The notes under the pieces: generated by a model
The model's input: only the letters and a program-made list of their open reading frames with translations
Databases searched by the model: none
Told to the model about the DNA's origin: nothing
In this document: positions 59,147 through 64,000 of the stretch, in pieces
Layout of the letters: each line of letters opens with the position of its first letter
How positions within the stretch are numbered: position 1 is the first letter of the stretch
NCBI GenBank assembly: GCA_023391875.1
Contig: JAEWAB010000001.1
Coordinates: 95,097 to 159,096 of the forward strand
Source of the DNA: Bacillota bacterium
GTDB lineage: Bacteria; Bacillota; Clostridia; Oscillospirales; Ruminococcaceae
Length of the DNA: 64,000 nt
Direction of reading: 5' to 3'
Position numbers and translations under genes: made by a program

Positions 59147-60037
59147 ATGTTTTGGCTTGCCGTGTTATGCGCGATTCTTATGATAATTATCATTTTTTTA
59201 ATTATAAAAATCCTGTTGCTACGCAGGGCGACGGACGAGGTCTGTGCAGAACTTAATGCAAGGCTGAATATTGACACCAACACCCTAATTACAGTTTCCA
59301 GCGGCGACCGTCACACTAGGCGGCTCGCCGCTGAACTTAACACGCAGCTCCGACTGCTTAAGCAAGAGCGCAGGCGGCTTCAAAGCGGCGATTTGGAGTT
59401 GAAAGAAGCCGTAGCAAACATATCCCACGATCTAAGAACACCGCTTACCGCTATATGCGGTTATTTGGATCTGCTAAAGCGTGAGGACAAAACTGATACT
59501 GTACATCGTTATCTTTCTGTAATTGAAAACCGTACGGAAGTAATGAAAAAGCTCACGGAAGAGCTTTTTCGCTATTCTTTCATCACCTCAGTATCACCTG
59601 ATATGAAATATGAAGACTTGGCCTTAAACAGTGTTTTGGAGGAGAGCATATCAGCTTATTACGCTGCTTTAAAAAACAGTGGAATTACACCGGTAATAAC
59701 AATGCCGGAATGTAAAATTCAGCGTAAGCTCGACCGTGAGGCATTGTCCCGTATTTTGGGTAATATCATCTCTAACGTTATAAAATACAGTGACGGCGAT
59801 TTGTATATTGCATTGAGTAAAACTGGGGAGATCGATTTTAAAAATAGTTCCTCACAGCTGGATGAAATACAGGTTGGTAAACTGTTTGACCGTTTTTATA
59901 CTGTTGAAAACGCAAAAAAGTCAACAGGACTTGGACTTTCCATCGCCAAAGCACTGACGGAACAGATGCACGGTACAATAAGCGCCCGTTATCATAACGG
60001 TAAACTAAACATCCGTATTGTATTTTCGGAAGTGTGA
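59147..60037 (+). CDS. Sensor histidine kinase
   Basis: 296 residues. A single N-terminal membrane helix (about 3-25) with no extracellular domain, then a HisKA domain with ANISHDLRTPLTAICGYL (phospho-acceptor His about residue 96) and a HATPase domain: GNIISNVIKYSDG (N box), STGLGLSIAKAL (G box). Intramembrane-sensing type, as in BceS-like kinases that read flux of the neighbouring exporter. Last gene of the cassette, 13 nt after the permease. Confidence 0.92.
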   Translation: MFWLAVLCAILMIIIIFLIIKILLLRRATDEVCAELNARLNIDTNTLITVSSGDRHTRRLAAELNTQLRLLKQERRRLQSGDLELKEAVANISHDLRTPLTAICGYLDLLKREDKTDTVHRYLSVIENRTEVMKKLTEELFRYSFITSVSPDMKYEDLALNSVLEESISAYYAALKNSGITPVITMPECKIQRKLDREALSRILGNIISNVIKYSDGDLYIALSKTGEIDFKNSSSQLDEIQVGKLFDRFYTVENAKKSTGLGLSIAKALTEQMHGTISARYHNGKLNIRIVFSEV

Positions 60038-60113
60038 TCGGAACCAGTCTCTTGCAAGCGTCAAGTTGATCATTCCCATTATCCATACTACGCTTGGCCT
60101 AGCGGGAAATATA

Positions 60114-60176
60114 TACTTCGCATTATGGTACGTCCCGCGTTCTTGAAAACGTCCAATGAACTTCGCATTATGTTTA
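60114..60176 (+). repeat. 63-bp direct repeat, copy R2
   Basis: Partner of R1 (see there); 51 of 63 positions identical by eye. It closes the response regulator/exporter/kinase cassette on its right side. Confidence 0.75.
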
Positions 60177-60214
60177 AACCGTTGTCGTCTCCCCTACTTT
60201 TTGAACTGCAGATC

Positions 60215-60245
60215 ATGTTTACCACATGCCAAATATTTGTGTTTA
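60215..60245 (+). repeat. Short direct repeat, copy R3
   Basis: Begins ATGTTTACCACATG, identical over 14 nt with R4 (62342) and similar for another 16. R3 and R4 bracket the acetyltransferase/serine hydrolase/response-regulator-remnant block. Both share CAT-ATGTTTA with R1 and R2. Confidence 0.6.
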
Positions 60246-60250
60246 TATAA

Positions 60251-60613
60251 ATGAACGATGCGATTACTAAAAGCAAAAGATTGGATGGTGCATTTTGGAT
60301 AAAAAGTATTTGCGAAAACAAAAAGCAGTTCATGGATTTACTCTTGTTAGCTGATGAACAAGAATCCATGATAGACAAATATTTAGAGCGAGGGGATCTT
60401 TTTGCCTTATATGATAGCGACTTGAAAAGCGTGTGCGTAGTTACACGGGAAAGTGATGATGTATGTGAGCTAAAAAACATAGCCACTTATGAAAAATGGC
60501 ATGGTAATGGGTATGGCAGCAAACTTTTGCATCACATTTTTTCACATTACAAAGGCAAGTATACGACTATGATTGTGGGAACAGGTGACAGCCCATGGAT
60601 ATTACGGTTATAA
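60251..60613 (+). CDS. Truncated GNAT acetyltransferase
   Basis: 120 residues of a GNAT protein: ENKKQFMDLLLLADEQESMI at the N-terminus and the acetyl-CoA motif EKWHGNGYGSKLLHHIF are normal, but the frame ends right after VGTGDSP with WILRL. Intact relatives continue about 30 more residues. Another frame downstream still reads YGYKLQIQ, suggesting a deletion or frameshift. No clear RBS. Probably inactive. Confidence 0.7.
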   Translation: MNDAITKSKRLDGAFWIKSICENKKQFMDLLLLADEQESMIDKYLERGDLFALYDSDLKSVCVVTRESDDVCELKNIATYEKWHGNGYGSKLLHHIFSHYKGKYTTMIVGTGDSPWILRL

Positions 60614-60692
60614 ATTGCAAATTCAAACAGAAATTTGAAAGGTAATAAGTAATACTGGGGTATTGACCTTAAAACTACATGAAGAAATCGGG

Positions 60693-61877
60693 ATGAACAT
60701 GAGGAAAATCATTGCCTTTATATGCACCGGCACTTTGATCTTCTGCATGGCGGGATGCGCTACGGGAGAACCCCCCAGCGCCAGTAAGCCGCAAAGTAGC
60801 GTCCCTGCGAGCGAGGTGGCTACAGCAGTGCCAGAAAACCTGGCTGTACCCTCTGCGTCCGAATACTCGGAGGAAGAATCCGAAGAGGATGAGCTTTCAA
60901 CCGAATTTGCCGTTTACAACTGGGAGTTCGATACCCCGGAGAACCACGGAGTCAACAGCGCTCTGCTGGAAGATTTTCACACCACGCTTGCCGGGGCCAA
61001 CATCTGGTGCGCTGTAACCGTAAAGGACGGCGTTATTATCGACGAATACTATAAAGACGGCTACGACGAAAACAGCGTGCTTCGCTTCAACTCTTGCACA
61101 AAAAGCTTTTCGGGCGCGCTGATTGGCCTTGCTATCGACCAAGGGCTGCTCAGTGGCGTTGACGCGAAGCTGTCGGAGTTTTTCCCGCAGCTTTCAGCGC
61201 CGGAGCAGGCGGACAAGCAGGATATCACGGTGGAGCATCTGCTCACGCACACCTCCGGGATTTATTGGAACGAGTGGTCGGGCGGGGATTATTTCCACCA
61301 GCTCTCGCAGTCGGAAAGCTGGGTGGATTTTGTGTTGGGGCAGGATATGGCGTCGGCCCCCGGCACGGTATTCAACTACACTACGGGCGGTTTTCATCTG
61401 CTTAGCGCGGTGATACAAGCGGCCGTGGGCACAACCGCATATGAGTTCGGTCTGGAATATCTCTTTAAGCCCCTTGGCATGGAAAGCGTGGAATGGCGGG
61501 ATGACCCGCAGGGGATTACAGACGGCGGAAACGGCCTTTCCATGACCGCCCGAGACGCCGCGAAATTCGGCCAGCTATATCTCAACGGCGGCGAGTGGAA
61601 AGGTAAACAGGTAATACCCGAAGAGTGGGTTAAAGTTTCACTGGAAACTCAGGTGGAGGGCTCCTACGGCACCGGCGAGTATGGGTATTCGTGGTGGCTC
61701 AAGGCGTTTGGCTCGGGCGAAAAATGGTATAGCTCCTATTATGCTATGGGCGCGGGCGGGCAGTATATTATCGTTGTACCGGAGCTTAATCTGGTAACGG
61801 TTATGGCAAGCCGCGTATCAGACGCCTATCTACCGCAACATTATTTCAATGATTATGTGATTGCGGCGTGTGCGTAA
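60693..61877 (+). CDS. Serine hydrolase lipoprotein (class C beta-lactamase/DD-peptidase family)
   Basis: 394 residues. A type II signal peptide (IIAFICTGTLIFCMAGC) is followed by a Ser/Glu-rich linker and a beta-lactamase-like domain. Catalytic SxxK is in NSCTKSFSGAL, the Tyr motif is in FNYTTGGFHL, and the third motif region GAGGQYI is near the end. Likely surface-anchored; an esterase, D-amino peptidase or penicillin-recognising role is possible. The preceding in-frame LKLHEEIG resembles a response-regulator C-terminus and may be a fusion scar. Confidence 0.85.
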   Translation: MNMRKIIAFICTGTLIFCMAGCATGEPPSASKPQSSVPASEVATAVPENLAVPSASEYSEEESEEDELSTEFAVYNWEFDTPENHGVNSALLEDFHTTLAGANIWCAVTVKDGVIIDEYYKDGYDENSVLRFNSCTKSFSGALIGLAIDQGLLSGVDAKLSEFFPQLSAPEQADKQDITVEHLLTHTSGIYWNEWSGGDYFHQLSQSESWVDFVLGQDMASAPGTVFNYTTGGFHLLSAVIQAAVGTTAYEFGLEYLFKPLGMESVEWRDDPQGITDGGNGLSMTARDAAKFGQLYLNGGEWKGKQVIPEEWVKVSLETQVEGSYGTGEYGYSWWLKAFGSGEKWYSSYYAMGAGGQYIIVVPELNLVTVMASRVSDAYLPQHYFNDYVIAACA

Positions 61878-61895
61878 GTCCAAGGAGTGTGAGGT

Positions 61896-62318
61896 ATGTC
61901 CAAAATCCTAATCGCGGACGACAACAAACAGAATATCTCCATGTTACCGGACTACGCTAAAAAAGAGGGTTACGTCGTCATTACTGCTTGCGATGGCGCT
62001 GAGGCCGTTGAATTGCTCGAGAACGAAGCGCCGGACGTCGTTCTGCTCGATGTGATGATGCCACGCAAGGACGGCTTTGAGGTTTGCAGGGAAATCCGTC
62101 GGAAGTCCAATATGCCGGTAATTAAAAGTCGTGGAAGAAATGAAAGAGTATATTCGAATGACACTGCAAAACTATTTATGATGCACGCAAGGATTCTATA
62201 TAGAAAAATCTTTTATTATGTGATACCATATTATGGACAATACAAAGAAATAAAGGATTCTGTTTATACGAAGAAGACGCAGTTTTTAACAACTCGTTAT
62301 GAGCAACTTGGCAGCTAG
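61896..62318 (+). pseudogene. Chimeric remnant of a response regulator
   Basis: Residues 1-76 are a receiver domain (ILIADDNKQNI, phospho-Asp in VLLDVMMPRKD), normal up to SNMPVI. There the sequence switches abruptly to unrelated coding, and the conserved Lys, the rest of the receiver and the output domain are absent. In another frame the following DNA reads KVVEEMKEYIRMTLQNYL and a stop, a C-terminal fragment of some other gene. A deletion joined two genes. AAGGAG lies before the ATG. Confidence 0.75.
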
Positions 62319-62341
62319 GAAGAAATTGTGAGTTGTACATT

Positions 62342-62371
62342 ATGTTTACCACATGACAATTTCTTTGTTTA
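62342..62371 (+). repeat. Short direct repeat, copy R4
   Basis: Begins ATGTTTACCACATG, 24 nt after the stop of the response-regulator remnant; partner of R3. Confidence 0.6.
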
Positions 62372-62448
62372 CTGAACTAAATTCTTTATTTGTCAATATT
62401 GTGCGATATTTCCTTTAGAATAGCCCACTATTATGTAGGGGTGATAGT

Positions 62449-63933
62449 TTGAAAAGGTATATAACTTTGCTGGCGACGGCTCTAATCCTGCTCACGGCCT
62501 GCGCAGGCCAGGTGCCCGTATCGCAGCCGGACAGCTCCGAGGCTGCATCGTCGCAGCAGTCGTCTTCTGCGGCATATAAGGAGTCATCGCGAGAGGCATC
62601 CTCAAATCAGAAACCGACTGAAGAAGAATACACAAAGGCCGCCGCCGAGCGCATTCAAGCGATTACAATAAACGACCTAACCACCGCGGACATGCTTGAG
62701 CGGCTTAAAAAAATGGGCATTGCCGCGAGTGTAGAGAACATCAAGCAGTTGGATAAGATAAACCTTAGCTTTGATCTTTGCTTTAAAACAGCTACAGGGG
62801 CTGCTTTGCGCCTGCCTGTGAATGCACCGTGCGGGTATGATACACTTGAAGACCCCGCGAGTTTTGGCGGAGATGTGATGGGCAATTTTGAAGTCGTATG
62901 GGGCGGCATCTCGGTGGTGGATAAGAATACAATTGCCATTTCTACGCTTGAAGATATGCGGTTTTACGACGCGAATACACTCAAGAAGCAGCCGCTACGG
63001 CTTGACCTTTCAAGCTTTACAGGAAAGAGATTCTATCTCCTGGGCGCCATACGTGATAAGACGGACGGCATTATCGTACCGATTTTTTTAAGCGGCAGCG
63101 ATGGCTTTGCCTTTTTTAATGAGGATGGTACGCTAAACCGAACTGAGACCTTTGAGTATGGTGAATCCAATAGGAGATGGTTTTATTCAACTATAAACCC
63201 CGCAAAGGTCGGACATGACCAAGTAAACTATCAGGATAAACTAGAGATTGTTGCGTTGGATGACACTTATTTAATCTTCTCCAATACAGGTCATCAAAGT
63301 GGCGACATTTATTACAACATCAGTGAAAAACACATCTTTGGGCAGGCCTATCCGGAATTTGATACGAGAGATGGGAATCGACGTATAACATTAAATAATT
63401 TTGATTTGTGGTTCGGAAATTTTGATGATATCACCGGTAAAAAAAGCAGGCTGGCTCTATATTACGAGAACGACGAGCTCCGCACCGGCTTTTTCTTTGA
63501 TGGTAAGGATATCAGCCGTTCCTATGGCAACCCAAATATTATGGACTATCCGGGGCTGCAATACCAATGGAACCCGATGAAGCCCATTGTAAGCGCAACC
63601 TGCGGCTTCAGCGACCTGACAATTACGCTGGATTTTGAGAAAAGCACGTCTAAACTGGATTACGAGATTAAACCTGAACATCTGGAGGATGCCTTTGCCA
63701 CATCGTCCGACGGGAGATACAGCCTGCATACAGCTAGCGGGGATGGCGGTGGAGATATTGGTTTTGCAAATATTGTTTTAAAGGATAACCGAACCGCCGC
63801 TCTACGCTTTATTGCCCTTTCCGGCGGGATGTACGGTGGATACGGTGATATAGGCTTTTTTAGTAATGGGGAATGGAGATGGTATAATAAACTGGACACC
63901 AAGAAAAGCGCGAAAGGTGAACCCAGTTTATGA
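62449..63933 (+). CDS. Lipoprotein of unknown function, 3' end cut by an insertion element
   Basis: 494 residues. It starts at TTG with AGGGGTG upstream; a type II signal peptide (YITLLATALILLTAC) and Ser-rich linker precede a beta-rich, propeller-like extracellular part. No domain recognised. The last 14 or so residues (LDTKKSAKGEPSL) are encoded by the left end of an IS3-type element: the sequence TGGACACC begins at 63893. The native C-terminus is therefore lost. Confidence 0.7.
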   Translation: MKRYITLLATALILLTACAGQVPVSQPDSSEAASSQQSSSAAYKESSREASSNQKPTEEEYTKAAAERIQAITINDLTTADMLERLKKMGIAASVENIKQLDKINLSFDLCFKTATGAALRLPVNAPCGYDTLEDPASFGGDVMGNFEVVWGGISVVDKNTIAISTLEDMRFYDANTLKKQPLRLDLSSFTGKRFYLLGAIRDKTDGIIVPIFLSGSDGFAFFNEDGTLNRTETFEYGESNRRWFYSTINPAKVGHDQVNYQDKLEIVALDDTYLIFSNTGHQSGDIYYNISEKHIFGQAYPEFDTRDGNRRITLNNFDLWFGNFDDITGKKSRLALYYENDELRTGFFFDGKDISRSYGNPNIMDYPGLQYQWNPMKPIVSATCGFSDLTITLDFEKSTSKLDYEIKPEHLEDAFATSSDGRYSLHTASGDGGGDIGFANIVLKDNRTAALRFIALSGGMYGGYGDIGFFSNGEWRWYNKLDTKKSAKGEPSL

Positions 63934-64000
63934 AGAGAGCAGTTTACGACAAGCAGTTTAAGATGGCAGCAGTTAAGATGGCGCAAGTGGAGGATAAGTC
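63893..64000 (+). mobile_element. Left end of an IS3-family insertion sequence
   Basis: TGGACACC at 63893-63900 looks like an IS3-type terminal sequence, followed 30 nt later by the first transposase frame. The element runs out of the window. Confidence 0.65.
63930..64000 (+). CDS. IS3-family transposase OrfA, 5' part only
   Basis: The first 23 residues, MKRAVYDKQFKMAAVKMAQV and EDK, match the start of IS3-type OrfA proteins (transposase_8 HTH domain). AAAGGTG lies 10 nt upstream. It continues past the window edge. Confidence 0.8.
   Translation, partial: MKRAVYDKQFKMAAVKMAQVEDK

Noticed and set aside
44903..64000. Calling the whole right end one defined element
   Set aside because: Only the left junction is visible; no matching right attachment site or catalase 5' part is in the window, so the extent cannot be set.

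Overview
The window reads as chromosomal DNA of a spore-forming Clostridia member, probably Oscillospirales-like. Base composition is moderate, Shine-Dalgarno sites are strong, many operons are tightly overlapped, and there is a spore-coat manganese-catalase relative, clostridial small proteins and BMP-type nucleoside ABC transport. No rRNA, CRISPR array or complete tRNA was seen.

Region 1 (1-23.1 kb) is a nucleoside and purine catabolic block. A BMP lipoprotein with a three-gene ABC transporter, two nucleoside hydrolases, an M42 peptidase and an FGGY kinase run leftward, preceded by a DeoR-type regulator and a BtpA/SgcQ-like protein. Next comes a leftward operon of about 14 genes that encodes a bacterial microcompartment (three BMC-H hexamer proteins and one BMC-P pentamer protein). 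It also carries guanine deaminase, adenine deaminase, a UbiD/UbiX decarboxylase pair, an isochorismatase-like hydrolase, a cyclase-family hydrolase, a DUF1989 protein and two poorly known microcompartment-associated proteins. A ribokinase lies upstream. A creatininase-family hydrolase faces the operon. Taken together: nucleosides are imported and split, ribose is phosphorylated, bases are deaminated, and a later ring-opening/decarboxylation step may be housed in a shell. No aldehyde dehydrogenase, alcohol dehydrogenase or phosphotransacylase core is present. A consensus promoter followed by a hairpin-rich leader drives the operon. The block ends near a 45-nt tRNA-Thr 3' fragment and decayed DNA, as at an integration boundary.

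Region 2 (24-43.7 kb) is ordinary host content: YjbQ, an AlkD-like protein, an M23 peptidase, a sugar-nucleotide epimerase-like protein, an antiporter with a PII-like partner, ApgM, PepD, a flippase, acetyltransferase, racemase, flavin reductase, an ECF-type transporter component, small zinc-ribbon and stress proteins, and several small genes of unknown function.

Region 3 (43.7-64 kb) is mosaic and mobile. A large serine recombinase abuts the 3' part of a manganese-catalase-like spore gene that carries a long hexapeptide-repeat tail. The 5' part of that gene is not in the window, which suggests a developmentally excised (skin-like) or gene-disrupting element. Beyond it lie an IS110 element with a candidate bridge-RNA region and a two-gene operon (923-aa unknown protein plus a 1506-aa DUF1998 helicase) that resembles a Druantia-III-type defence layout. 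Then come a response regulator/ABC exporter/histidine kinase cassette bounded by 63-bp imperfect direct repeats, a truncated acetyltransferase, a serine hydrolase, a chimeric response-regulator remnant, and a lipoprotein gene cut by an IS3-family element at the window edge.
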